Positions 1 through 8,756 of a DNA stretch of 64,000 nucleotides are shown piece after piece (position 1 is the first letter of the stretch; every line of letters begins with the position of its first letter). Under the pieces are notes generated by a model, which saw nothing but the letters and a program-made list of their open reading frames with translations, was not told where the DNA came from and searched no databases. Position numbers and translations under genes: made by a program. The DNA is from Desulfocicer sp963675955 (GTDB lineage Bacteria > Desulfobacterota > Desulfobacteria > Desulfobacterales > Desulfobacteraceae). The DNA lies in the NCBI GenBank assembly GCA_963675955.2, contig CAXXVR010000009.1, forward strand, positions 62,001-126,000. The letters run 5' to 3'.

Positions 1-18
1 GCTGGGGTCAGGTCTGGG

Positions 19-1089
19 TTATGGGGTCATGGAATCGGTTGCCAGGGTCAGGAAAAAACATTCCAGTGCCAGTCGGGGAGTTGCATTGGCAAGTATGCGT
101 TTTTCTGCAGTGTGCAGTGCCTTGATCCATGCCACGGCCTTTTTCCCGGAAAGTATTGTTGACAATGCCTGAAGATCTGCAAGAACGTCTTGGTTTATCA
201 CCTGTCTGGGATCATGGGAGACTACCATGAGATCCCGGAGCCAGATGTTTATAATGGTCAGGATTGTTTTTAATTCATCCGTGTTCCGGGTCAGACGCTG
301 TGCAAGAAAAAGGGCCGGGGCCGCATCGGTGCACCCTTGTTTTTTCACCAGATGAAAGAGTGCGTGGATCAGCCATTTTCTGAGGGATTTCCAGTCAGTG
401 GTGGCATTTTTGTCCTGGTTTAGAAGCTGGATGGCCATGTCCATGGCACCATCGGCAGTGGCCACGGCAATGGCTATTTGCATGGGATCTGCCCCGGTGA
501 TCTCCTGGAGTTGTCTGTTCAATACCCCAAGGGGGGTGGGGTTGAAATGTAAATGTCTGCACCGGGAGATGATGGTGGGCAGAAGGCCACTTAAATCCTG
601 GGCCGTTAAAATAAAAAAAGTTCCCACCGGGGGTTCTTCCAGTATTTTAAGCAGGGCATTGGCCGCCTCCTGATTCATCTTGTGGGCCTCCGTCACAAGG
701 ACCATGCGGTGGGTCGCTTCATGGGGAGGAGATGCAAGCGTATGGTAAAGTTCCCGGATACCTGCAATTTTTATTTTGTCCTTTTCCGGCCGGATGACCA
801 GGATATCAGGATGCATGTCAACAAGAATCTTTTTGCATGAACTGCACACCATGCAGGGTTCAAAAGCACCTTTATGGGTGTCAAGGCTTACCTGCCGGTG
901 GAGTGCTGTGCAGTTCAGTGACATGGCAAAAAGATGGGCCGCTTCTTTTTTCCCGGTGTCCGGATTACCGGTGAACAGCAATGCATTGGGCAGCCTGGAA
1001 CTGTAAATGATGGCTTCCAGACTGTTGACAACATGGGGCTGTTTTTCCCGGAGGGATGCGGCCCGGGATGAAGATGAAAACGGGGGCAT
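19..1089 (-). CDS. holB: DNA polymerase III subunit delta'
   Basis: Clamp-loader subunit that, with tau/gamma and delta, opens the beta sliding clamp and loads it on primed DNA. The 356-residue protein has an AAA+ N-terminal domain with a P-loop-like stretch GNPDTGKK (41-48), a zinc module of C60, C79, C82 and C85, the conserved LLKILEEPP segment after a sensor region, and the SRC motif near residue 175. These features together are typical of DnaX/HolB proteins, and the length fits delta' rather than the longer DnaX. It begins 3 bp after the stop of the HU-family gene, so the two are probably co-transcribed. In many bacteria holB follows tmk; here tmk lies 3.5 kb away on the other strand. The end is complete, with the stop just inside the window edge. 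Confidence 0.93.
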   Translation of the reverse strand: MPPFSSSSRAASLREKQPHVVNSLEAIIYSSRLPNALLFTGNPDTGKKEAAHLFAMSLNCTALHRQVSLDTHKGAFEPCMVCSSCKKILVDMHPDILVIRPEKDKIKIAGIRELYHTLASPPHEATHRMVLVTEAHKMNQEAANALLKILEEPPVGTFFILTAQDLSGLLPTIISRCRHLHFNPTPLGVLNRQLQEITGADPMQIAIAVATADGAMDMAIQLLNQDKNATTDWKSLRKWLIHALFHLVKKQGCTDAAPALFLAQRLTRNTDELKTILTIINIWLRDLMVVSHDPRQVINQDVLADLQALSTILSGKKAVAWIKALHTAEKRILANATPRLALECFFLTLATDSMTP

Positions 1090-1092
1090 GGG

Positions 1093-1368
1093 TTAGAAGT
1101 CTACACGCTCTTTAAGTTCTTTTCCGCATTTGAAAAAGGGAAGTTTCTTGGGGGGGATGGTTACTTTTTCACCGGTTTTGGGGTTTCTGCCGGTGTAGCT
1201 GTCATATTCTTTGATGAAAAAGCTGCATAACCCCCGGATTTCCACCCGTTCACCCTTTGCAAGTGCTTCGGTTAAGGAGTCAAAGAAAGTCTGGACCACA
1301 TCTGCGGCCTCGGCCTTTGTAAGCCCTGTTTGCTGTTTCAGGGTGGAAATCAATTCAAGTTTATTCAT
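1093..1368 (-). CDS. HU/IHF-family DNA-binding protein
   Basis: Small nucleoid-associated, DNA-bending protein of 91 residues. It shows the family pattern: an N-terminal helical dimerisation part starting MNKLELI, then the beta-arm region with GRNPKTGEKV and the conserved PFFKCGKELKERV tail. The GLCSF segment and C-terminal KCGKEL are common in deltaproteobacterial members annotated as IHF subunits, but HU and IHF subunits cannot be separated safely by eye. The start ATG is preceded by AGAGGA at good spacing. The upstream 120 bp contains two strong inverted repeats (listed separately) that could form a structured leader. holB follows after 3 bp. Confidence 0.93.
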   Translation of the reverse strand: MNKLELISTLKQQTGLTKAEAADVVQTFFDSLTEALAKGERVEIRGLCSFFIKEYDSYTGRNPKTGEKVTIPPKKLPFFKCGKELKERVDF

Positions 1369-1383
1369 TGGGTCCTCTTAAAA

Positions 1384-1496
1384 GGGGCTGCCAGGGGGGG
1401 ACATCTCAGATCTCGCGGGTCAGCCCCTCTGCTGTGTTTTTGGGGGAATCAGAGTCTTATCTGTCATGGGAAATATCATGACATCTGCCTGATTCC
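1384..1496 (-). promoter_or_regulatory. Two consecutive hairpins upstream of the HU/IHF gene
   Basis: Read on the minus strand, a nested hairpin comes first: outer arms GGAATCAG (1445-1452) and CTGATTCC (1489-1496), inner arms TGTCATG (1462-1468) and CATGACA (1477-1483). A second stem follows, GGGGCTG against CAGCCCC (1421-1427 with 1384-1390). The second stem runs into TTTTAAGAGGA, which holds the ribosome binding site. The arrangement could be a structured mRNA leader or attenuator of the HU gene. Neither stem is followed by a full T tract, so simple termination is not shown. Confidence 0.4.
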
Positions 1497-1522
1497 GTTT
1501 TGTTCATGATGATGACAACTCA

Positions 1523-1654
1523 GTAAATATTCGGGTTTATAATGCAAATGTCTGGCCAGCGCCCCACATTTGTGTATTTGGGACTGCATAGCAAATGCTA
1601 TGTGAGCAGACCAAAATGGGTGAAGATGACGTGCTGGTCGAATATTTACCCAAC
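1523..1654. repeat. Short element with inverted GTAAATATTCG ends
   Basis: A 132-bp intergenic stretch begins with GTAAATATTCGGG (1523) and ends with the inverted copy CGAATATTTACCC (1639-1651). Inside is a perfect dyad, CATAGCA/TGCTATG. The same end, GTAAATATTCGGGTT, recurs at 28825-28839 upstream of rseP. It has the form of a miniature inverted-repeat element or relic; no transposase or clear target duplication is visible. Confidence 0.4.
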
Positions 1655-1717
1655 TCAAACGCTAAAGTTTAGGATAAAAGTACTTAATAAACAAATTACA
1701 GCAATAAGTCAAGGGGG

Positions 1718-2242
1718 TTATGTGATCATATGGGGTGCTTTTTCAATGTCTTGTTCATCAATCTCCACCCCGGCGAACTGACCTAGAGCGTCTATTCTGA
1801 TGATGACCCGGCCTTTGCCCTTATATTGAACAAATTCTCCGGTGGCACCGGTCATGGGACCACTGACCACTATGACCGGGTCTCCTTTTGCCATGGTGTC
1901 TCCCGGGCCTGTGATCACATCAAGGCCGGCATCGGTGATGATTTTCAGGGATTCAATATGACTGTCCGGAATGGCCACCGGCCCATTTCTGTATCCCAGA
2001 AGACGAACGGCACCCACGGTTTTAAGCACCTTGAGCTGTTCTGCCGGTGCCGGGGGGATGTTGACAAATACATAGCCGGGGAAAAGGGGAACATGGATCA
2101 TTTTATTTCTGTCTTTTCGCTGGCTTTTTACCCGGATTTTGGGAAGGAATACTGTGATGGATTTTTTTTTAATGTGTTCGTGGACAACGTTTTCAAAGCG
2201 GCTCCGGGTGAGTAGTGCATACCATAACTTATCTAATTTCAT
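1718..2242 (-). CDS. NusG-family specialised elongation factor (RfaH/UpxY-like)
   Basis: Transcription elongation/antitermination protein of 174 residues. It has an NGN domain (about 1-110, with WYALLTRSRFENVV at the start and FPGYVFVNI in the middle) and a C-terminal KOW domain (KGDPVIVVSGPMTGATGEF). Housekeeping NusG is normally encoded in the secE-nusG-rplK cluster, so this copy is probably a specialised paralogue. Such paralogues (RfaH, UpxY, LoaP) bind RNA polymerase and help it through long operons for polysaccharides or secreted products. Its ATG overlaps the lptD stop (ATGA, 2239-2242), so it is translationally coupled to outer-membrane LPS assembly. No ops-like recruitment sequence was found. 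Which operon it controls is unknown. Confidence 0.85.
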   Translation of the reverse strand: MKLDKLWYALLTRSRFENVVHEHIKKKSITVFLPKIRVKSQRKDRNKMIHVPLFPGYVFVNIPPAPAEQLKVLKTVGAVRLLGYRNGPVAIPDSHIESLKIITDAGLDVITGPGDTMAKGDPVIVVSGPMTGATGEFVQYKGKGRVIIRIDALGQFAGVEIDEQDIEKAPHMIT

Positions 2243-4482
2243 TGATTACCAAATTCTCCAAGTCCTTTCAGGTTGATGAGAAAACCGATGGATTGATCAT
2301 CGGTGGTGTCAGTGTAGGATACCTGCATGGACCAGCAGGTGCGATTGAATTCGATACCGGTGGTGGCCTCTATGGTTTCATCTTCATAAAGATTTTTTTC
2401 ATATTCAAGAAATGCCCGCAGGCGTGGATTCAGCTTGAAATTAATGTTGGTATAAATGGATTCAGTTTCATCTGTATCATTTTCTTCATCAGCCTGGCTG
2501 TATCGATATTGTACACGGATGCTGTCTTGTCTGTCATCTGTGATGGTGATGGCACTGTTATGGCTGGATATTCCCGTGCCGTAGGGGGACCATGCCAGGT
2601 CACTGTCCAGAAAGAGGTGGGCAACGGGAGACAGTTCAAGGTCCAGCAGAATGTCGGAAAAGGGTCTGTCTGTGTCTTCATCTTCACCGGACAGATGGAA
2701 ATCCTGGGAAATTTTCAGCCATCCCAGTTCCCGATAGGTATGGCCGGGGGATGCGTTGTTTGACTGGTTTGCAGACCTTTCCATTCGCTGCCGGGATGTC
2801 AGGCGCTGGGTCAACTGCCAGGTAAGGGTATTTTGCTTTTCAATGAGATCGGTGTCATCAAACCAGGGAATATCTGTCTGATCCACCTGGGGAATAAAGG
2901 TGTAGGTGATGGCCGGAGTGACCTCATGTTTTATTTTTCGGTCCGTGGCGGTGTCCAGGGTAAAAATCCGGGTAAACACCGTGGATATATCCATATTGAT
3001 GTCAAAAAGTTCCCGGTGGCTGTAACCGTTTTGAATATCATCGCTGTTTTTTGCATCATCGGTGTACCACAGGGTTTGCCGAAGCCCCAGGGAGGGTTCC
3101 ATCTGCACGCCGCCCCACCGAAAGGGAAGATAAAGTTTGGGGTACACGTCCATGCGCTGGCCGTTTAAAAGGGTGTCGGTGGTGTTTTGCCGGAAAAAAT
3201 GGGTATACCCGGAATTGAGTTCAAAATACAGGGGGGAGGATCCCAGGTTCTGGCGCATGCCGCTGAAGGTGATGGCGGGCAGGGACTGCAGGGTGGTGTC
3301 GTCGGTGTCGTTCTGCCGGGCCGTGACATTGTCATACCACAGGGCATCCATGTTCAGATTGTAATTGCTCCAGGCCCTTTTTATGTTAATCTGATTTTTC
3401 CGGGTGGTGTCATCATAGTCATCTAAGTCCCTTCCAAAGGTGGATTCAAAGGCATTCTGTGTGGCGGTAAGGCCGGTGTGTCCTTTTTTGAACTCGTGGA
3501 GATAATCCTCATCACTGACATAATCAAGGTCCAGCCGTGCCTTCCACAGGGGGAAAATTTCCCGGTCATTTTTCATGCGCAGCCAGTAACGATCGGTATT
3601 GGTTCGCTGGGAGGTACCTGAATATGCGTAATCACCGGTGGCATCGGTGCCGTCATCAATCTTGTCATCTTTGAGATAGTCCAGAAAAAGAGTGCCCTTA
3701 TTATTATTGTCCTGAATATATCGATATTCTGCCCCGAGTTTTGTTCCCCGATGGGACATGTAGTCCACGTTAAATGTGGCATCGGTGCTCCGGGACAGGG
3801 CCACAAACATGGATTGATCATATTCCAGGCCTTTTCTATCAGAACTTGTGATGCGGGGGGAAAGAAGGCCGGTCTGTCTCTGGTTTTTAACGGGGAAGGC
3901 AAGTATCGGGCTGTACAGGGCCGGGATATTGCTGGCCCACAAGGTGGCGTGTTTTGCCGTGCCATATCCTTCAATGGTAACGTTGATATCCCGGCCGGTG
4001 ATTTTCCAGTCGGGATTATCCCCGGCACAGGAGGTTAAAGATGCCCTGTCTGCGGTGTAGGTTGCCGGGCCTGTTTTTTCAATGCGGTTTCCTGAAATAT
4101 AGAAATGATTTTCTTCCACAAACACAACCCCGTTCATGATGGTGCCGCTCTGGGTTTCCAGATTCAGGTCCATGGCATCGCAGTGGATCGTATCTTTGCC
4201 CGAGATGAGTTTTACATGGCCGGTGGCCCGGGCCTCCCGGGTCAGGTGATTGTATGTGACATGGTCTGCGTCAAGGCGGGCGGTGTCGCTGGATAAAATG
4301 ACCTCCCCGGTTGCAACATAAAGGTGCTGTTCCTGGTTATAGGTGGCTGTCCGGGCAGACAGATGCCATGATGTCCTGCCGCTTGCAAGGGAGGCAGGAG
4401 CAGCCGGGCATGCAGCAGCCATGATAAGAACGAGGACAAGCATGATGCCGAATTGTTTAAACAGGAGGTATGATGGTATCAA
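2239..4482 (-). CDS. lptD: LPS-assembly outer-membrane protein LptD
   Basis: Outer-membrane beta-barrel that, with the lipoprotein LptE, inserts lipopolysaccharide into the outer leaflet. The protein has 747 residues: a signal peptide (about 1-33, hydrophobic core VLVLIMAAA), an OstA/LptA-like periplasmic beta-jellyroll (about 38-150, repeating phrases such as ATGEVILSS and ATGHVKLIS), then a long barrel rich in alternating aromatic and charged strands, ending in the typical C-terminal strand region. The length is near the usual 750-800. It marks the organism as LPS-producing. It is first in a two-gene unit with the NusG-like gene, which overlaps its stop by 4 bp. It diverges from tmk across 153 bp that should hold both promoters. 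Confidence 0.93.
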   Translation of the reverse strand: MIPSYLLFKQFGIMLVLVLIMAAACPAAPASLASGRTSWHLSARTATYNQEQHLYVATGEVILSSDTARLDADHVTYNHLTREARATGHVKLISGKDTIHCDAMDLNLETQSGTIMNGVVFVEENHFYISGNRIEKTGPATYTADRASLTSCAGDNPDWKITGRDINVTIEGYGTAKHATLWASNIPALYSPILAFPVKNQRQTGLLSPRITSSDRKGLEYDQSMFVALSRSTDATFNVDYMSHRGTKLGAEYRYIQDNNNKGTLFLDYLKDDKIDDGTDATGDYAYSGTSQRTNTDRYWLRMKNDREIFPLWKARLDLDYVSDEDYLHEFKKGHTGLTATQNAFESTFGRDLDDYDDTTRKNQINIKRAWSNYNLNMDALWYDNVTARQNDTDDTTLQSLPAITFSGMRQNLGSSPLYFELNSGYTHFFRQNTTDTLLNGQRMDVYPKLYLPFRWGGVQMEPSLGLRQTLWYTDDAKNSDDIQNGYSHRELFDINMDISTVFTRIFTLDTATDRKIKHEVTPAITYTFIPQVDQTDIPWFDDTDLIEKQNTLTWQLTQRLTSRQRMERSANQSNNASPGHTYRELGWLKISQDFHLSGEDEDTDRPFSDILLDLELSPVAHLFLDSDLAWSPYGTGISSHNSAITITDDRQDSIRVQYRYSQADEENDTDETESIYTNINFKLNPRLRAFLEYEKNLYEDETIEATTGIEFNRTCWSMQVSYTDTTDDQSIGFLINLKGLGEFGNQ

Positions 4483-4635
4483 TGGTTTTTTGCTCTTTTG
4501 GGGTGGTGTGAAATTGCACTTCCATTCAAAATACTGTATAAAGCCATTTTAGTCATGAAAAGTCAAGGGCATGGGGTTTGATCCAGCAATTTCAACTTAT
4601 TCACGGGGCCGTAACGGACCCGGAAAGAAGTATCT

Positions 4636-5277
4636 ATGTTTATTACCCTTGAGGGGATTGAGGGCTCGGGGAAGACCACCCAGATTGCCCCAATAAAAAA
4701 ATATCTTGAAACAGCCGGATATGGTGTAACGGTTACCCGGGAACCCGGAGCCACAGCCATTGGAAAACGTATCCGCTCCATTCTGCTGGACCCGGAAAGC
4801 CATGGAATGGCCCCCCTTTGTGAACTGCTGCTCTATGGGGCCGATCGTGCCCAGCATCTGTCCCAGGTGGTCATGCCGGCCCTGGAGGATGGCAAGGTGG
4901 TGGTGTGTGATCGATTTGCCGATGCCACACGGGTGTACCAGGGCTGGGCCCGGGGCCTGGATCTCTCCCTTATAGATGCCATCCATGACATGGTGGTGGG
5001 TTCATTGGTTCCGGATCTGACCATTCTATTTGATCTGGCACCGGAAACTGGCCTTTCAAGAACCTTCAAGGCCCTTGAAAATGGCCAGCGTGAGGATGGG
5101 GAATCACGATTTGAGCAGGAGGCCCTGTCTTTTCATGCCGCCGTAAGACAGGGATACCTTGCCCTGGCACAAAAAGAACAACAGCGGTTTCTGGTGGTGG
5201 ATGCCTCCCGGAACCCGGACGCGGTTTTTACAGAAATTAAGCACGGGCTTGCCACCCGTTTAGGGGTAAATAAATGA
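4636..5277 (+). CDS. tmk: Thymidylate kinase
   Basis: Cytoplasmic dTMP kinase (dTMP to dTDP), essential for dTTP supply. The 213 residues match the family length. The P-loop GIEGSGKTT lies at residues 7-15, followed by the dTMP-binding TREPGAT segment and a DRFADATRVYQG segment where family members have DRYxxSxxAYQG. The C-terminal LID region with basic and acidic residues is also present. The last four bases (ATGA) overlap the start of the cysteine synthase fusion, so the genes are probably translationally coupled. Confidence 0.96.
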   Translation: MFITLEGIEGSGKTTQIAPIKKYLETAGYGVTVTREPGATAIGKRIRSILLDPESHGMAPLCELLLYGADRAQHLSQVVMPALEDGKVVVCDRFADATRVYQGWARGLDLSLIDAIHDMVVGSLVPDLTILFDLAPETGLSRTFKALENGQREDGESRFEQEALSFHAAVRQGYLALAQKEQQRFLVVDASRNPDAVFTEIKHGLATRLGVNK

Positions 5278-7556
5278 CTTATTCGATATTGAATTCCATT
5301 GGGAATACACCACTTGTGGAGATCCGGCAACTGAATACTGTTCCCGGGGTAACCATCCTTGCAAAGCTTGAGTACCTTAATCCCGGAGGGTCTGTCAAAG
5401 ATCGTGCGGCCCTTTCCATGATTGAACAGGGTGAAAAAACCGGAGAGTTAACCCCTGACAAGATTGTGGTGGAGGCCACCAGCGGAAACACCGGCATCGG
5501 TCTTGCCCTGATCTGTTCGGTGAAGGGCTACAAGCTGTTGCTCACCATGTCTGAGTCGGCCAGTGAAGAGCGTAAAATGATTCTAAGGGCCAGGGGGGCA
5601 GAAATTCTGCTGACCCCCGGCAACAAAGGCTCCGATGGTGCAATTGAAGAGGTGTACCGCCTGGCCCGGGAGAATCCGGATCTGTATTTTATGACGGATC
5701 AATATAATAACAAGGCCAACTGGCTGGCCCATTATAACACCACGGCTCCGGAAATCTGGGAACAGACCCGGGGCACGGTGACCTCTCTTGTGGCATCCCT
5801 TGGTACCGGTGGAACCCTTATGGGTTTGTCCCGGCGCCTCAAAGAATATAATCCTGACATCCGCATCATAGGTGCAGAGCCTTTTCTGGGGCATGGTATC
5901 CAGGGGCTTAAAAATATGAAGGAATCCTACCGGCCCCATATTTTTGATAAGAAACTGCTGGATGAAAAGGTGAATATTGCCGATGATGAGGCCTTTGAAA
6001 CGGCCCGGCAGCTGGCCAGAAAAGAGGGCCTTTTTGTGGGCATGAGCAGCGGGGCTGCCATGGCCGTTGCCCTTAAAGAGGCAAAAAAACTTAAAAGTGG
6101 TGTCATCGTGGTGATCCTGCCCGACAGTGGGGAGCGCTATCTTTCAACGTCTCTTTTCACGGTGAAAGATCATCTGTCCTTGAATCTGTATAACTCCCTG
6201 ACACGTACCAAGGCTCTTTTCACTCCCATCAATCAGGGAAAGGCCGGGATCTACACCTGTGGTCCCACCGTACATAAACGACTGGACCCGGGTCAGTTCC
6301 GTCGCTATGTGGCAGCGGATCTGCTGTGTCGGTATCTGGAATATAAGAAAATATCTGTTAATCATGTGGTGAATATCACCGACCTTGATGACAAAACCAT
6401 TCAGGGGTCCGAAGCGGCCGGTGAAGAACTTGCCGCTTATACCCGGCGTTACATTGATCTGTTTAAAAAAGATCTTAATGATCTTAAGATCCGCCCGGCC
6501 CAGGCCATGCCCCTTGTCAGCGAGCAGGTGGAAAGCATGGTACAGCTGGCAGGTACTCTTGCAGACAAGGGTTTTGCCTATGAAAAGCTCAACTCCCTTT
6601 ACTTTGATATTTCAAGCCTGCCCGGTTATGGTACTTTTTCCGGGGTGGATCTGGATAAAATCCGCCTGGGGGCCACCGTGGATCTCGATGACTATGAGAA
6701 GGACAATCCCCGGGATTTTACGCTGTTAAAACGCATCGGGCTGTCCGAACTCAAACGGGGCATCTGCGTTAATACCCGCTGGGGCAATGTGCGTCCCTCT
6801 CTGCATCTTCAATGTGCGGCCATATCCATGTCCTATCTTGGAGAACGTTTTGACATTCACACCGGCTCCCGGGAACTTGTTTTTCCCCATCATGAAAATG
6901 AAATGGCCATTGCCAGAGCTGCCACGGGATCACCCCTGGTGGAGACCTGGATGCACTGTGATTCTGTGCAGTACGATGGATCCCTGGGGGTGTCCGATGT
7001 GGAAGACCTGACCCTTGATGACCTGGTTGAAAGGGGATGGTCTTTGCGTGTGATCCGGTTCTGGCTGTTATCCACCCACTACCGAAAAAATCTGATTCTA
7101 TCAGAATCCGTCCTGGATGCCTGTCGACAGTCCCTGGACAAACTGGACCGCTGTATACAGAGCCTGGTAGGCGTCAAGGAGGGTAACCCCTTTGCCGAAC
7201 TGGATCAGTTAATTTATGATATCCGTCAGGGATTTTGCCTGGCCATGGACGACGATTTTAAAATGTCCGATGTGCTGGCCCTGTTGTTTAAGAGTGTCAA
7301 GACCCTGAATCGCCTCATGGACACCGGAGACATTGATCCTGAAGGGGCAGCATCTGTGACTTCTGTCTTCAGGGAGGTGGACCAGGTGCTTAATATCATG
7401 GACTTTTCCCCGGCTGCCCATGTCCCGGAAACGGTTAAAACTTTGATGAAAAAAAGAGAACTGGCCCGCACCAGTCAGGAATGGGAAGCGGCCGATCGCC
7501 TCCGGGATGAACTGGTGGCCATGGGTGTTGAGCTGCACGATAAAAAGGTGAGATAA
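5274..7556 (+). CDS. Cysteine synthase fused to a cysteinyl-tRNA-synthetase-like domain
   Basis: Two-domain protein of 760 residues. Residues 1-300 are a fold-type II PLP enzyme of the CysK/cystathionine-beta-synthase family: PLP lysine K42 in GGSVKDR, substrate loop TSGNTGIG (69-76), phosphate-binding GTGGT (177-181) and SSGAAM (258-263). This half should make cysteine from O-acetylserine, or a related substrate, and sulfide. Residues about 303-760 align along their whole length with class Ia CysRS, from LYNSLTRTK to the C-terminal helix WEAADRLRDELVAMGV. The zinc/cysteine-binding ligands are all present: C329 (TCGPTV), C514, H539 and E543 (PHHENE). The ATP-binding signatures are not: HIGH is replaced by DPGQ (338-341), and KMSKSLGN is reduced to GSLGVS after a four-residue deletion near 569. 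The C-terminal half is therefore probably not a working tRNA ligase. It may bind cysteine or tRNA as a sensor or channel; that role is inference. It overlaps tmk and is followed after 2 bp by an unknown gene. Confidence 0.88.
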   Translation: MTYSILNSIGNTPLVEIRQLNTVPGVTILAKLEYLNPGGSVKDRAALSMIEQGEKTGELTPDKIVVEATSGNTGIGLALICSVKGYKLLLTMSESASEERKMILRARGAEILLTPGNKGSDGAIEEVYRLARENPDLYFMTDQYNNKANWLAHYNTTAPEIWEQTRGTVTSLVASLGTGGTLMGLSRRLKEYNPDIRIIGAEPFLGHGIQGLKNMKESYRPHIFDKKLLDEKVNIADDEAFETARQLARKEGLFVGMSSGAAMAVALKEAKKLKSGVIVVILPDSGERYLSTSLFTVKDHLSLNLYNSLTRTKALFTPINQGKAGIYTCGPTVHKRLDPGQFRRYVAADLLCRYLEYKKISVNHVVNITDLDDKTIQGSEAAGEELAAYTRRYIDLFKKDLNDLKIRPAQAMPLVSEQVESMVQLAGTLADKGFAYEKLNSLYFDISSLPGYGTFSGVDLDKIRLGATVDLDDYEKDNPRDFTLLKRIGLSELKRGICVNTRWGNVRPSLHLQCAAISMSYLGERFDIHTGSRELVFPHHENEMAIARAATGSPLVETWMHCDSVQYDGSLGVSDVEDLTLDDLVERGWSLRVIRFWLLSTHYRKNLILSESVLDACRQSLDKLDRCIQSLVGVKEGNPFAELDQLIYDIRQGFCLAMDDDFKMSDVLALLFKSVKTLNRLMDTGDIDPEGAASVTSVFREVDQVLNIMDFSPAAHVPETVKTLMKKRELARTSQEWEAADRLRDELVAMGVELHDKKVR

Positions 7557-7558
7557 TT

Positions 7559-8638
7559 ATGAAATTTTTTTATTTTCCGTTTACCCATGTACCGGTGCAG
7601 GACCGGGTCCTGATGGGTGGTATTTTAAAGCAGGTATTCTATCTTTCGTCTGATCCCGAACAGACATGGTCTGCGGGCACATGGGGAGAAAAAACCGGTG
7701 GCAGACAGGTTGGGAAAAGAGTTGCCGCAGAGTCCACTGAATCCTTCTGTAAACCAGATCTTGTCCTGGTGCCCTTCCCCCGGGATATGCGGGATAAGGT
7801 GGTGGGGCTTCTTGCGGATCATCGACAATGGGCGGCCCATTCCGGTGCCGGTCCCGGTCAGTTGAAATCGCTGTTGCGTAAAACCCCATATTTCACCAGT
7901 GACACCCAGGTGTCTGCCATTCGTTCCCAGATTCAAAAAAAAGTATCTCCGGAGCCGTCCCGGGAAGACCCGGAACAGGCCCTGGTAAAAGCCCTTGCAT
8001 TTCTTTGTCTGGCCAGGGAAAATGATGAGCAGAAGGCGGCCATTGATGATGCATTGTCAAACATCAATGAGAAAAAGCACCGTCTTTTTGCCACCCTGAT
8101 CGGAGAGGAATCAACAACGATAAACCCGGACAATGATGAGAATGTTTCTTTCATTCCCACCGGCACAGGGGACGATCCTGGTGCCTTGATGACCCCTTTG
8201 CGCATCCGTTCCTGGTTTAAGGTCTTTTCCAGGCTGGCTGGGACTGGAAATGCACCCATGGGGGGATCGGATGAACCCGTTATGCTGATCACGACAAGTC
8301 CTGCGGTGGTTGATTTTTTTGAGCAGATTTCACAAGATGGGCAATTGTTGCTTGACAAGGAGATAAATTATGTGCACAAAGAAACCTGTGCAACTGATAG
8401 TTGCCTGCAGGATCAGCTGCTGGATGATATAAGAGATGCGGTTTCCGGGCAGGGGGCTTTTTCTCCCATGAAAGAGAAGAAAATACTTCCTGATGGACCT
8501 CGTTTGAAACTTCATCTTTTCAAAGGGGATGAAATCAGGCGTTTTTTTCATTGGGATCACCAAAACACCGCGTATCTCCTGCCTGATGCCTGGATTGAGG
8601 GGAAACTTTTTATCTGTCTCATCGATCCGGTAAAATAA
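7559..8638 (+). CDS. Conserved-looking protein of unknown function
   Basis: A 359-residue soluble protein that I do not recognise. It has no signal peptide, membrane segment or clear catalytic motif. The N-terminus (KFFYFPFTHVPVQ) and the statement-like stretch CKPDLVLVPFPRDMRDKV suggest a globular first half of about 120 residues. A middle part, rich in acidic and lysine residues (about 120-200), looks helical, and the C-terminal half contains VMLITTSPAVVDFF and the closing LIDPVK. It starts 2 bp after the CysK-CysRS-like fusion and most likely belongs to the same transcript, so a link to sulfur/cysteine metabolism or to that fusion is possible but unproven. Codon use resembles its neighbours, which argues for a genuine gene. 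Confidence 0.75.
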   Translation: MKFFYFPFTHVPVQDRVLMGGILKQVFYLSSDPEQTWSAGTWGEKTGGRQVGKRVAAESTESFCKPDLVLVPFPRDMRDKVVGLLADHRQWAAHSGAGPGQLKSLLRKTPYFTSDTQVSAIRSQIQKKVSPEPSREDPEQALVKALAFLCLARENDEQKAAIDDALSNINEKKHRLFATLIGEESTTINPDNDENVSFIPTGTGDDPGALMTPLRIRSWFKVFSRLAGTGNAPMGGSDEPVMLITTSPAVVDFFEQISQDGQLLLDKEINYVHKETCATDSCLQDQLLDDIRDAVSGQGAFSPMKEKKILPDGPRLKLHLFKGDEIRRFFHWDHQNTAYLLPDAWIEGKLFICLIDPVK

Positions 8639-8756
8639 AATACTTGATTTGCTTTTTTATCTGTTGTAAATGCCCGATCTATAAGGTATCTAAAACAGGT
8701 CACAAAGATCTAAAGATAGATCTCATATTAATAATCCAACAGGAGGTTTTTTTAAG

